A DNA stretch of 64,000 nucleotides from Pseudocercospora fijiensis CIRAD86 (Eukaryota; Ascomycota; Dothideomycetes; Mycosphaerellales; Mycosphaerellaceae), in contig NW_006921537.1 in NCBI RefSeq assembly GCF_000340215.1, positions 3,083,685-3,147,684 of the forward strand. Reading direction: 5' to 3'. Both the position numbers and the translations under genes were made by a program. A model generated the notes under the pieces. That model was given only the letters and a program-made list of their open reading frames with translations. It did no database searches and was not told where the DNA came from. Below, piece after piece: positions 44,851 to 55,250 of the stretch. The stretch's first letter is position 1, and each line of letters starts with the position of its first letter.

Positions 44851-46200
44851 GGGTAGCATTAGCGGCTAAAAGGTGTTTCCTATGCTTAGCGGAAGTACGG
44901 TTAATTCGGGCCTAGTCCTTAGGTTTGTCGTATTAGCCTAGTAGATAGCTAGTGCTGTTATAATTAAAGTACTTTAATCCGGTCGGGAGATTGTTGCCGT
45001 AGCTATTGTTGCTGCTATTATTAGTCGAGCGGTTAGTATTATAGGGATACGAGCCCCTTCTACGGCCCCTGTCGCGGCCTCCTCTATATAGCCGGCGGCT
45101 ACGGCCTCTTCTACGATCGTTACTGTTCCTATTGTTAGCATTGTTGTCCTAGTAGGAACCTTAGTTTCCTCCGCGGCTACGGTTGCTACGGTTAGTACTA
45201 GCTAGTCGGATCCTCGATTCTAGTCGTTATTAGAGCTAAACAGCCTGTTCGGCTGTTTCTACTTCGACTATGAATTAGATGCGTGTTAGATTAGCTTGTT
45301 CGAATATACGGCGACGGTCTAATTCGAGGATAAGCTCCTATCTAAGTTTTAGGCGTATCTCGGAGATCTATATAGAATTAGTCTTAGGCGGAAGGTCGTC
45401 TTTAAGGGTTTTCAAATAGGCTTTAAATAAGCGAGCCGATTAATTAGTCTTCTATTTAGCTCGAAGATATAGGTCCTAAGCGTGTTATTGCCTTAGTATA
45501 GGGTTTCTAAGGGTGTCTAGTATAATAGTTTTGTAGGTTTGCTACTAAACAGCAGTCTAGTTATTAAGGGAGTCGAAATAGTTATCCTATATACGCTTTA
45601 GGTCGCTATTGATATACTGCATAGCGTGTACGACTAAGGAATAGTCGTCTAGTAGCGCTCTTAGTGCGTTACGCTAGTTAAGTTTACAGTTACGAATGTG
45701 GTCGTTATACTGCTTCCGACTAGAGCTATTAAATACGGTATAGTCCTTAAGTTTAGCATCCTTCTTTTAGATAGGTAGTAAAGAAGGTCCTGCTATTAGC
45801 TTAGCAGTAGTTGTTAGAGATTCCTAGAGGCGGCGAATCTCGAGAAGATTATCCTTTAGCTGTTGTTCTTAACGCAAGGCAGTAAGCCTGTTTTAGGTAG
45901 CTTCTTAAAGTCTCGCTACTAGTTAGGGACTAAAGGCTAGCTAGCTATATCGACGGTTAACAATATTGTTAAGAATGTCGTCGATAGGCAATTCTAGGTT
46001 GTTACCTAGAATTGTAGGTTCTTCTTTAGCAGGTCCTATAGTAGGCTCTTCGGTAGGAGGCACTTTAGTAGGTGCTCTAGTAGGCACTTTAGTAGGCACT
46101 ATACTACTAGCATTGTCGTTGCTAGCGCTACTAGCGGTAGTACGGTTATTGTTTCGTAACGAGCCGGCTATTATAATAAGGGGTAACACTAATAATGTAT
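44850..46200 (-). pseudogene. Gag of TE-G, RIP-inactivated
   Basis: The N-terminal region includes an intact Pro/Thr/Val-rich stretch (46189-45941, repeats of VPT-AP/TKVP). Near 44975-44915 the zinc knuckle can be read as YFNYNSTSYLLG followed by a stop and YDKP, i.e. Cys to Tyr, His to Tyr and Gln to stop, all RIP changes. An Arg/Gly/Asn-rich segment (45040-45230) precedes the knuckle. Confidence 0.65.
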
Positions 46201-46435
46201 TATTAGCCCCTAAGGTGCGGATATAGCGGAATTAGTAGATATTAGTCTAGTACGATTGACTTAGTATAATAGGCCGTATAGAAGGCCTTGCTTGATAATT
46301 AGTACGGTTGCTTCGATAGAATAGTACGTATAGGTCCCGTTCTTCGGGCGCAATATAGTTAGATTAGTCTTGTTCGTAGCTATACCGGTGAAAGCTTGAA
46401 ATAAGTACTATCTAGCTGCTGCCCTTAAAGGGTAG

Positions 46436-46445
46436 ATCGAATACT
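46436..46445 (-). promoter_or_regulatory. Putative self-priming primer-binding site of TE-G
   Basis: One base inside the 5' LTR the sense strand reads AGTATTCGAT. This is the exact complement of ATCGAATACT in the LTR itself (sense strand, 46505-46496). In Tf1-type chromoviruses the 5' end of the RNA folds back onto the primer site; this arrangement fits. No tRNA-type TGG primer site is seen. Confidence 0.5.
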
Positions 46446-46446
46446 G

Positions 46447-46642
46447 TATAAGAAGGGTCTATTAGCAGGTAGATAGGGTAGTAGTAGGTATAGGTAGTAT
46501 TCGATAAGGAGCTAGGAGGAGAGGGAGGAAGGCAGGCAAGTTGGCCTATTACTAAGCGCCAAGCCCTGCCTAAGGCACTGAGACCCTAGCTTTACTTGGC
46601 CTAGTTACATACTAATCACGTATAGCCTCTTTGGCCCTAATA
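46447..46642 (-). repeat. 5' LTR of TE-G (196 bp)
   Basis: Same length as the 3' LTR; starts (sense) at 46642 next to TATAA. Confidence 0.9.
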
Positions 46643-46871
46643 TATAATAATATATAGTACTACTACTATTGTTATTACTAGTCTATTAGATTTATATTAG
46701 TTGAACTATATATATAGTTAGCTTAGAATATATATACGACTTAGAATATATAATATAAGTCCTAGATAGTATAAAATTACAACCTATAGATATAAAATTC
46801 TCCTATAGTTTAAAGAATTTATATAGATACTAGATAGTTTTTTTATATATTTATACAATGTATACAAACTG

Positions 46872-47357
46872 AATTCTTCTTAAAATTTAGTCCTAGACTT
46901 GCTAGACTGCTTAATCTAAGCGCTAGATAGCGTTAGATTCTCGCGGCCTTAAATTAGAGACCCCCCTAGAAGTAGGGCTTATATAAGCATTATAGGGCTC
47001 GGATAGTATTCTTATATATATATAAGATATATAGGACCCAAATTCTACCTAAAATGTAGTCCTAGACTTGCTAGATTGCTTAATCCAAGCGCTAAATAGC
47101 GTTGGATTCTCGCGGCCTTAAAATAGAGACCCCCCTGGAAGTAGGGCTTATATAAGCATTATAGGACTCGGATAGTATTCTTATATATATATAAGATATA
47201 TAGAACCTAAATTCTACCTAAAATCTAGTCCTAGACTTGCTAGATTGCTTAATCCAATCGCTAAATAGCGTTAGATTCTCGCGGCCTTAAAATAGAGACC
47301 CTCTAGAAGTAGGGCTTATATAAGCATTATAGGACTCGGATAGTATTCTTTTATATA
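46872..47357. repeat. Three 169-bp tandem repeats with internal hairpin in the right arm of TE-E
   Basis: Units start at 46872, 47041 and 47210 with AATTCT(A/T)C(C/T)T, exactly 169 bp apart. Each contains AATCCAAGCGCTAAATAGCG followed by TTGGATT, a near-perfect inverted repeat, and GGGCTTATATAAGCATTATAG. Differences are C/T and G/A. Confidence 0.9.
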
Positions 47358-49146
47358 TATCCGACTAAAATAAACTAAAAGAATATATATATATAGTATA
47401 GTATACTACTATTATAGTAATAAAAATAAAAATACTAAAAGAGAAAAAAAAACCTCTAGAGACGACTTTTTTATAGGGTTTAAGATAACCCCTAACTAAC
47501 GATAGTGTTTCTTCTGTTATATAGGCTATCTAGAGCCTATATAGGACTCGGATTAGTAACCCTAAAGGTTAATAGCTCCGAGAATTTCTTCGATTTCTTA
47601 AAGAAAAATTAGTAGTTGTTTTACTGCTATTGCTATAACTTACGATCGGCTATTAAATCCTCGATATTCGGAGTTGGAAATTAGATCATTTCGAAGTCGT
47701 TCGCAGCGGCAACTAAAAGTATTAGCAAAGCTAATAAAAAGTTAATAAAGTAAGAAAACAAACGTACCTTATCCTTCGAGGACTCGAATGCGTTCCGTAA
47801 GAGTACGGATCTCTTCCTTAAGGTTGTTAACCTTCTCGAGAAGCTGTTAGACTTTGCTAAGAGCGTTCTTAAGAGCAAAGAAGTCGCGGCGCTAGGTTTT
47901 GCTAAAGGAATTAGTTAGTAAAGAAAGACAGATATCTATAGCGTAGCGATATGCTTCTTAGGCGTAATACGTTCGCCGAGGGACCTAGCAAAGTCGTGCC
48001 GATAGTCGTAGGCATCAAACCCGCCCGGGTATCGTTAGGCGAGTCTCATTTCAAGTTTGTTTAGGATTCGTTTCTTTGTCGTTGTCCGTTGTTCGTCGTT
48101 CGAGTTTCAAGCTTGTTTCGAGAAAGGAACGACGTTCTACGGTCGCACAAGACGTATAGTAATACGTCGTGTACCCCGCTTTTATGTACCTTCCTAATAC
48201 GTAGCTAAGTAAGCGTAGGGGGGCCCGGGAGGGCTAAACAAAGCCTAAAATCCCGCCAAGAATTCTTAAACACTAATTAGTGAGAAACTATAAAATAAAA
48301 TTTATATACGCGTGCGGTATATATTAAACAATCTATAATTAAAATTTTAGCTAAATCCGTTAAGTATTCGTCTAAATATTTAAATCTAAGCGAAAGCGCT
48401 TTAAAAACTATTAAATATATCTTTTTTTTAAAAGAGTATTAGAAAATCGGATATCTTTAAAATAAAAGATATTATTATTTATTAATAAAAAAATTATTTC
48501 ATAAGTCTATTATTACTCTATATAGTATATTTTAGAATATTTTTATAATAAATATTATTGGTTTTTTAGCTCTTTATGCCTCTTACTCTCTATATATTAA
48601 GACTTAAATTAAATTAGTATAATTCGTAATTTTTTCCCTATACTATAGTCTATTTTTCTATTTCTATTTATAGGTACTTAATCTAATATATACAAAGTTC
48701 TACCAAATATTTCTTTTATTTTTAACTCTGGTATTATAAATATTTGTGGGGTAATATTAATGCTAAAGAAAACTAGATTTTTAGTACTATTCTATAATAA
48801 TTTTTTAGTATCTAGCATCTCTCTATAGTAGAGATATTAATTTTCTAGGATATTATTACTATAAATCTAAAGACTTGTGTCTTGGCAATAGTGTTGTATA
48901 TATCTATATTCTGTAGACTATAAAATACTAAAAAATATAAAGATTATATCTAATAAGGATGCACTTTTCGATAGTTTCTATAGCAATAGTAATTACTAAT
49001 AGTAATTAGTAATCACTAAATAGTAATTACTATTACTATTACTTTTACTATTACTATACGATTTTTAGAGAATTTACTAATTACTATTACTATTACTATC
49101 GCCGATTAAGCTTTACTATTTTACTATTTACTTTTACTATTACTAG
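47358..49146. other. Remaining right arm of TE-E, no gene recognised
   Basis: AT-rich. 47440-48250 is less AT-rich and keeps more CpA/TpG, with a hydrophobic minus-strand frame of 65 codons (47681-47878) that I do not trust, and several TTCGTCGTT-like repeats near 48060-48110. 48250-49146 is AT-rich and ends in the subterminal TTACTA motif cluster. Confidence 0.4.
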
Positions 49147-49169
49147 TTACTAAGGTTTGGACATCTCTG

Positions 49170-49177
49170 TATTCAAG
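49170..49177. repeat. TE-E target site duplication, right (TATTCAAG)
   Basis: Partner of TATTTAAG at 33648-33655; the one difference is CpA to TpA on the RIP-damaged side. Confidence 0.9.
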
Positions 49178-49190
49178 TCCACAACACAAG

Positions 49191-49759
49191 ATGCAGCTTA
49201 CGACGCTTGTCTCATTCCTTATTATAGCTTCTACAAGTACAGTATCTGCAGCCACCACAGGGTTCAGACCCAAGTACTATCGTCTCGAAGGATTGATTCC
49301 ACGTGACGCACTGGCACTGGCATTGGCATATTCGCCTGGTGACCACGATCCAAAGGGTGGTAAGAGACAACAACCCGAGCCAGCGGTGCATCATCAGCAA
49401 TGCTAATCCACCTTCATCGATTGCCATAGGTTGGTCGAAGTACGATCACGCATCGGGATGTCCACATAAATGTTGTAAATTGAATTACTACGGTAATGCC
49501 TGCGTAGGTCATAAAAGCAGCGACTCAACGGTTGCTTTGCTGATGATTCTTCTATCAGGAGGCCTGCTGTACAATTGATCCAAATAGTCCTCAGCTCCTC
49601 CACAACCCGAAGACTTCGAACGAATATAAAGACCCTCAGCCTGAGACTTCAACACCACCTTGCAAAATGACGAATACTTGCGTACCCATCTCTACTGGTC
49701 CCAAGACGCCTGCAAGACCGCCTTGCGCAAGAACGAACTCTTGCAAACCGCCAACTTGA
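49191..49759 (+). CDS. Small secreted protein with ten cysteines (147 aa), promoter displaced by TE-E
   Basis: Three exons: 49191-49359, 49430-49503 and 49559-49759. Intron 1 (70 bp) has GTAAGA, a TGCTAATCC branch and CATAG; intron 2 (55 bp) has GTAGGT, TTGCTGAT and ATCAG. Splicing gives 148 codons including stop. The first 20 residues (MQLTTLVSFLIIASTSTVSA) are a clear signal peptide. All ten Cys lie in the C-terminal half: C-x3-CC-x8-C-x2-CC, then PPCKMTNTC and PPCARTNSC, an internal repeat of the form PPC-x2-TN-[TS]-C. Size, signal peptide and even cysteine number fit an apoplastic effector or other small secreted protein; no family is recognised. The hAT insertion ends 14 bases before the ATG, so the native promoter lies at 33187-33655 and expression is probably lost or altered. 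The coding part is not RIP-damaged. Confidence 0.7.
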
Positions 49760-49861
49760 GAAACAACGGACAGTTGCGAGATGAGCCTCTTTCGAAGACC
49801 GGACCGGGTGTGGAATGGAGGAGTTGGCAGGAATGCAGGAATTCAAATGCAGTATGAAATT

Positions 49862-51691
49862 CTACCACCGATCAAGAATGATCATCGAAGTCTCCAGTCC
49901 CTTCAAAGTTGGTGTCGAAATCGTGCTACCATCGACCGACCACTCGACATCTCCCCAAAGCGTCTTCTTGACTGCCTTCCCATGCACTCCTTCCGGCAGC
50001 TGAATCGAGATCGTGCCCGCAGCGAGCTGATTGCCATAATTCAAATTGATCACAATCACCAACACACTCTTCTCTCCGACCCAAGCACTCGCATCAACCC
50101 TCTCAGCACCCTTCACCACCAACCCCCCAACCCTCCGCTCCCCAAGCACAAACCCAGCAAACTCCCCACTCGTCAGAACCCCCGCGAACCGACTCGTAAC
50201 ATCCAAAATCTCATCCGAAGTAGGAAAATCCCACATCACCGATCCCATCGCCCGATGATTAATCGCGACAGCAGTCATCACGATTTCTTCCGCGGCGGTG
50301 GGGTACCGGGTCCAGAACGTCTCGTTTCCAAAAGCTTGCGGGACGGTCCAATGCGCTTTCTGCCAACCGAGGACATCATCAATGGCATGGAAATGTTCGA
50401 GGCGATCGGAAATGTCTTCGAAAACGCCGTTGCAGTCGTCGCAGCCGCAGCAGCCGTAGGTGGAGTTGCAGGGGGTGTCGTAGACGGTGGACCACGAGGT
50501 GTTGGTGCTGATGGGGTAGACGTCTGGCATGATGATGTCGGCGCCGGAGGCGTAGGATTGGTAGTGGAAATCGTAGCAGTTGAGGGCCATGGAGACGGGG
50601 TGGTAGAGGTCGAGGGATCGAACTTTTTCGTAGGCGGTGGGGAGGCTGTTGAGGGCGATGGATTTGCCGTCGGGTTCGTCGGCGATGTACCAGGAGAGGA
50701 TTGAGGGGTGGGATTTGAGGCGGTTGACTTGTTCGGTTGTGTTGCCGATGCCGTGTTCGAGGTAGAGGACGTCGTAGTGGAAGTAGAGGGCGAGCTGTTC
50801 GGCTTTGTCGAGGTATGGTTGGAATTCAGCCCATGGGAAGGGAAGTTGGCCTAGGCTTCCTGTTGGGACTATGTGGAGGACGTTGTAGCCGAGTTTACTG
50901 AAGTCTTCGAGGGTTGAGACACTGGTGTTGAAGTAACGATCCCATTGTACTGCATATGTATGAGTGATGCAATCTACCACAAAGGGTTAGATACGTACCA
51001 TAGTAAGTGTATGGAAAGAAAGGCTTGAATTCCTTCGATGATGCGTTGCGAACGGCCAAGCCGCCGACAAGATTGTCTATGCGCACAGCAGTGCCATTAT
51101 CGCTCCGAATTGGAAGCACAATGAGCTGCGTTGAAGCAGTGAACGTCTGATTACTTTCAGAAACGGCCTCGACTGTAACATTGTATGGCTCGTGCTTTGC
51201 AGAAATGGACGAGAGGTCGAAATCCACCTCTGCGATGCTGCCTAGGGGGATAGATGTTGGGCCATAGCCGAGCAAGGACTTTCCACCCAGCATGATGTCA
51301 ATCGAAAGTTTTAATGGGACATCGTTGTATGTGCTTTGGCTCGATGACTTAATGGCAGTCCCAACCAGGTGAGATATGGAGGCGTTTACCAGAAAGCTGC
51401 CATGCTTCTCATCATCCAGATATATACTCATTCGCGGAGTGACTTTGAGGTTCAATAATGGCTTCGCCGACCGTGATGGCGCCTCGAATCGGCCTCCTGG
51501 GTTGAATGATGCATTTCTGAGTCGTGGTCAGCACACTCAATGCTGAAGTCTATGCTGGATGAAGCTCACGTTGCTCGGTATGCTTTCCCGCACCAAATAT
51601 CGACCCCTGGCGGATTATTGAATTGGGCAACTTGGGCCGAACAGGTGCAGGCAGCCAGAACTATACAGACCAGGGAACGATAGAACGACAT
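49862..51691 (-). CDS. Secreted glycoside-hydrolase-like protein (575 aa)
   Basis: Exons 51691-51570, 51516-50999 and 50949-49862; introns of 53 and 49 bp (GTGAGC...CTCAG and GTACGT...TGCAG). The start at 51691 gives a signal peptide (MSFYRSLVCIVLAACTCSA); an in-frame ATG at 51712 is an alternative. The N-terminal third is beta-rich, like a carbohydrate-binding or sandwich domain (LNLKVTPRMSIYLDD, many N-x-S/T sites). Then a (beta/alpha)8-type region with YYVQWDRYFN, GYNVLHIVPTG, and WYIADEPDG, whose Glu after Asp is the usual acid/base site of clan-A type barrels; also ADIIMPDVYPIS and GSVMWDFPT. The C-terminus is a beta-rich tail (LVIVINLNYGNQ). Family and substrate are not identified; assignment rests on the barrel motifs. 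Convergent with the small secreted-protein gene, about 100 bp apart. Confidence 0.75.
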
Positions 51692-51712
51692 CTTGCAGAC
51701 CAAGACTGTCAT

Positions 51713-52615
51713 GTTTTGCCCGAGCAGTCATCGTAGGTCGGATAACTTATGAGGCGGCAGCAACACGACATCCATGTAAGCAAAGCAACACCGGGATCCC
51801 CAGCGAGTGTCACGGTCCACGTGCTTGTCCATACAATGCGACCTCATGTCGCAACACAGATGGCAAACTGCGGAGAAGATGTTTAGCCGGGAAAGTGATG
51901 AAGAGATAGTACTAACCGGCACACGTTATTGGAATGTAAAGTAACGAAATGGTTATTGCTAATCAAATGATTCAAATCTCCTCTTGAACCCATGCTGCCA
52001 TGCATGCCGCCTCTAGGGATCATGATTAGCATCAACCATCCACACTTCATCACAAAACATTGATCGTAGCTGTGTTATAACCTGCTTAACCCCAGCCCCC
52101 GTCCGACCTAACAAAAGTCGCACTATCGACATCGAAAATCTCATTCACCTGCCTATAAGAAGAAACTTCAATGCTTCTTTCGCAAACGTTATTCTCGCAG
52201 ATCCGTATCATTATCAATCCCACCTTTCCGTATCTCCCCCACAAAGTGCAGAGCAGAGCAGAGCAGAGCAGAAAGAAATGATCGCAGGCTGCGAGATCGC
52301 TGGATCGACGAGAGCGAATGCGAGACCAGCTGAAGAGAACTCATTTCAGGAGCGAGAGATTTGCCTTTCATCATAGAGCCGAGAACAGCCAAGTGAGGAA
52401 GGAGTCTTCAGCAGATAGTGTTATGTAGATCAGTTGTGCCTTTGAGATTCCCAGCAGGCGACAACAAGATCGCAGCGAGCTGATGGAGTCACGTGGCAGA
52501 CACCTACATATACGACAAAAAAAAAGGTAAACATGCTCGAATGACCCTGTCATCATAAAGAAGCCAGCCAGTCCACAAAATCCATCCATCCAGCAAGATT
52601 CTTCCAGCAACTCAT
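51713..52615. other. Intergenic region, no gene recognised
   Basis: Normal base composition. Contains the upstream region of the glycoside-hydrolase-like gene and the 3' side of the M35 gene. A pentamer AGAGC is repeated about five times at 52250-52271. Short open frames here lack splice, signal or family support. Confidence 0.5.
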
Positions 52616-53812
52616 CTAAGCACAGCCAGCATACAGCGCTAAATCCCCATAAATATCAGCATATTCCTTCCACAGTGCCAAATAAGAAAAATTCAACTCA
52701 ACTCACCATTCGCATAAAGCGCATAAGAATCCGCATTGCCAACCGCCTCCCGACTCGTCAAATCGCGCGTCGCCTCAAACCCATACGCAAAATCCTCCGT
52801 GCCCGGCCGAAAAACCCCAGGAGCATGCGTCTCCTCATGCAGCACCGTCGTCGCCTGATCCTGATCATGACACTGCTTCGAAACCGGTTCGAGAACTTGA
52901 TAAAAAATCTCACAATACGCCACGAAATTATATCGCGGTAAGGTGTACGCCAAAACGCCGGGTTGACAGTAACCGTACGTGTCACTGCAAGAAGTTTCCG
53001 TCGCGCCGCCGGTTTGGGAGCCGCAGTCTTGTGCTACGGCGCGGAAACGGGATGCGATGGTTTTTGCGGTGGTGGGGGAGGTGGTTTTGAAGTATTTTTG
53101 GAGAGCGTGGCCGGAGGTGGCGGCTGAGGCGGCGTTGGAGGCGAGTTTGGAGCAGTTTGAAAGGGCGTTTCGGAGGGTTTGAGCGCGGGAAGGGGAGCAG
53201 CCTGAGGTGTTTAGGGTGGTTCGTCTCTGATGGGGGCGGTCGACGGCGTAGGGAATTTTCATTGCCATGTCGCCGTCGATGTCCATTGTGATGGTGTTGG
53301 AGGAGAAGCGCACGGATTTGCCGGTGAGTTTGGTGCTTCCGAGCTCAGCGTATGGCATCGAGCCGACGGCACGTACGGCGTAGGAATCGGTGCTCTCAAC
53401 GTCATACAGTTCGGCAACATCGATTTCGGTCTCAATGGTCTGGCCTGATTCGATGGGGACGAACTCGGATGCTGTAAGATTTTTGGTAGACATGCGGAGG
53501 AGGACGCCGTTGAAGTTTGCTCTTTGTGCTGGGAGTTTGTTAGTACTTCCTCTCCATCTCCAAGTATGTGATGGTACCTGTTCCTTGAACCACAAACTTG
53601 TCAACTGGCGAATCGCCGTCGAGGAAGGAGCCTTTGTAGAAGAGGTTGTAGCCTTGAGAGCCAGTATTGGTGACCTCGACCTTCACTTTGGAATTGTCTC
53701 CCTCCACCTGAGAGAGCTGGACTTGAAGAGGCGTGTCTCTTTTTTGGAGGTCAATCGCGCCAGCGCTGACTGACGCCACGAGGGCTGCAATGGAGAAGAT
53801 TGCAAACTTCAT
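52616..53812 (-). CDS. Deuterolysin-type secreted metalloprotease, M35 family (359 aa)
   Basis: Exons 53812-53578, 53528-52707 and 52638-52616, with 49- and 68-bp introns (GTACCA...TACTAACA...CCCAG; GTGAGT...TGCTGAT...TTTAG). Signal peptide MKFAIFSIAALVASVSAGA; a propeptide follows to a dibasic RR at residues 180-181. In the catalytic domain HEETH (H309, E310, H313) and GT-x4-YG with D324 give the zinc site of deuterolysins. Six or more Cys plus a terminal GC fit the family's disulfides. The tiny last exon supplies ALYAGCA, the conserved C-terminus with the last Cys; without it the protein would end incorrectly. Family knowledge: neutral protease acting on basic substrates outside the cell. 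Divergent from the propeptide-like gene at 55251. Confidence 0.9.
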
Positions 53813-55250
53813 TTTGTCGATGGAGTCGAATGATGCTGGCCGAGAAATGAGGGTGGATTGGAGTATGGTGGTTTGAGCAATGACGGTGGTTCTGCAAATG
53901 ATGGTGATTGGTGAAAGGTGATGATGGGTTGAATAGCTTGCGCAAACGAGGTATTTACGCCGACTAGAAGTGAAGTGAAGTGAGCGAACGTGGCACCAGG
54001 CCACCGTAGGATATGAGGCGTTGCGGTATGACAGCGAGGGCTCAAGTTGCGCAGCTGTCAAAGTGTATCACCTACCTTTATAGCAGTGGCACCAAGAATC
54101 GGGCATTGTTTGTCTACTGCGCCGCGGCGTTGTGTGCGACAATGCCCAGCGGCTACCACCGCACGAAGACAACGACATTTTGATGATGCGCATGCGAAAG
54201 GCTGAGGCAGTCTCAGATGCATCCAGTCGATTTGGGAAGGTCGAGATGTACCAAGGTTCCAGGAGGGATCTGAGGCAGAGGATTAACTTGGCAGTTTTGG
54301 TAAAGAGTCAAGCATTGCCACGAGATGTGTGCTGGCGTCAAACTGCGCAGATGCGCGGCGGTAAAAATGCAAGCAGTGACAATGAAAAGGGCCCATCGTG
54401 CTCTTGGCAAGTAGGGAGAATGGATCAGCTTGGACAGATCAACGCTGCGGACCACAAAGCAAGTGAAGTTGGCGTGCGTATGTGAGGTAGCACGGTCGTA
54501 TGTTGGCACTCTGTCTGTTGCAGGGAGTGCATCGGCGAGTGTGCCCGGAGAGAGTGTCTGGACGAATGAGCGCTTGAGATGGAAGTCCATCGTCAAACCC
54601 GCAGGTGGGCGTCGCTTCGCCGGCGATATTCTCATTTGAGGTCGAGAGATTTCCTGTTGGAGAAGGAGATCCGAGTCCTGTGTGTGTAGCGTGTCTCACA
54701 TCCGTTCGAAGGTACCTTGCCGAGCCGAAAGAACACAAGATGCGGCAAGCCGAGTGGCAGCAGTCGGATGAAGGTGTGGTGTGGTGTGCAGTGGCGGAGG
54801 AGGTGTAGCACTCAGGAGAGACTGTGGACAGCCGCGCTTGGCATGCATCGCCAAATCACGTGCGCGTGAAGGTGCATGGTGAAACAAACAAAACCTAGCC
54901 AAGTACACCACGCATATTGAGTGTGAGATGCAGCGCAGCGACACCGAGCCACGAGGCGCCATTAAGCGCTGGAGCGGCAAAAGCTGCCCTTCAGACTTCT
55001 CGGCCATGTAGCGAGACGTATGGCGAGGCCACGCAGGAGTACAACGAAACGCTGGTCAACACATCGTGTGCTTGAGCAACACTACCTGGCATCACAGGGC
55101 GATGCGCGACGTGTCACTTCACTTCACCGTGTAGGTCGAGCTACTTGAGAATCACTCACTTACTCGAAGCGTTTCCCTCATCTGAAGCGAGACCGCTTGC
55201 AAGCCTTCGCTCATCCACCAGACCAGCAGTCCTCACAACGAGACAACCTC
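53813..55250. promoter_or_regulatory. Divergent intergenic region between the M35 and propeptide-like genes
   Basis: About 1.4 kb with normal composition and no gene I can support. It should hold both promoters. A GAAGTGAAGTGAAGTGAG direct repeat lies near 53967-53985, and GTCACTTCACTTCAC, its complement in type, near 55110-55125, close to the other start. Symmetric placement near the two starts is a possible shared regulatory motif. Confidence 0.4.

Larger units (their letters stand above)
39512..46642 (-). mobile_element. TE-G: chromodomain Ty3/Gypsy retrotransposon nested in TE-E
   Basis: LTRs of exactly 196 bp at 39512-39707 and 46447-46642, flanked by TATAA. The left LTR keeps TGTGAGAAGGG where the right has TATAAGAAGGG (RIP). 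In sense direction (minus strand): 5' LTR, self-priming-type primer site, gag with zinc knuckle, RT, RNase H, integrase, chromodomain, 3' LTR. The order and terminal chromodomain place it in the chromovirus branch of Ty3/Gypsy. Inserted 100 bp beyond the transposase end of TE-E. Confidence 0.9.
33656..49169 (+). mobile_element. TE-E: hAT transposon with nested insertions
   Basis: Terminal inverted repeats CAGAGATGTC(T/C)AAACC (33656 onward) and the complement ending at 49169 extend about 23 bp with one RIP-type mismatch. They are flanked by 8-bp duplications TATTTAAG (33648-33655) and TATTCAAG (49170-49177), again differing by one C/T. CAG-start ends plus 8-bp duplication are hallmarks of hAT. 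Inside are an intact minus-strand gene (34397-35270), an inverted-repeat element with an assembly gap, a plus-strand transposase with one premature stop, a nested Gypsy (39512-46642) and 169-bp tandem repeats. Without the Gypsy the element is about 8.4 kb. Confidence 0.9.

Noticed and set aside
45966..46226. Gly/Val/Leu-rich 86-codon plus-strand frame
   Set aside because: Antisense of the Pro/Thr repeat in TE-G gag.
47681..47878. 65-codon hydrophobic minus-strand frame in the hAT right arm
   Set aside because: Short, in RIP-biased DNA, no conserved features.
49303..49578. 91-codon frame with four Cys as an independent gene
   Set aside because: Its 3' half is explained by exon 2 plus intron 2 of the three-exon secreted-protein gene, which has better splice signals and a signal peptide.
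49781..50704. 307-codon plus-strand frame
   Set aside because: It is the antisense shadow of the glycoside-hydrolase-like exon.
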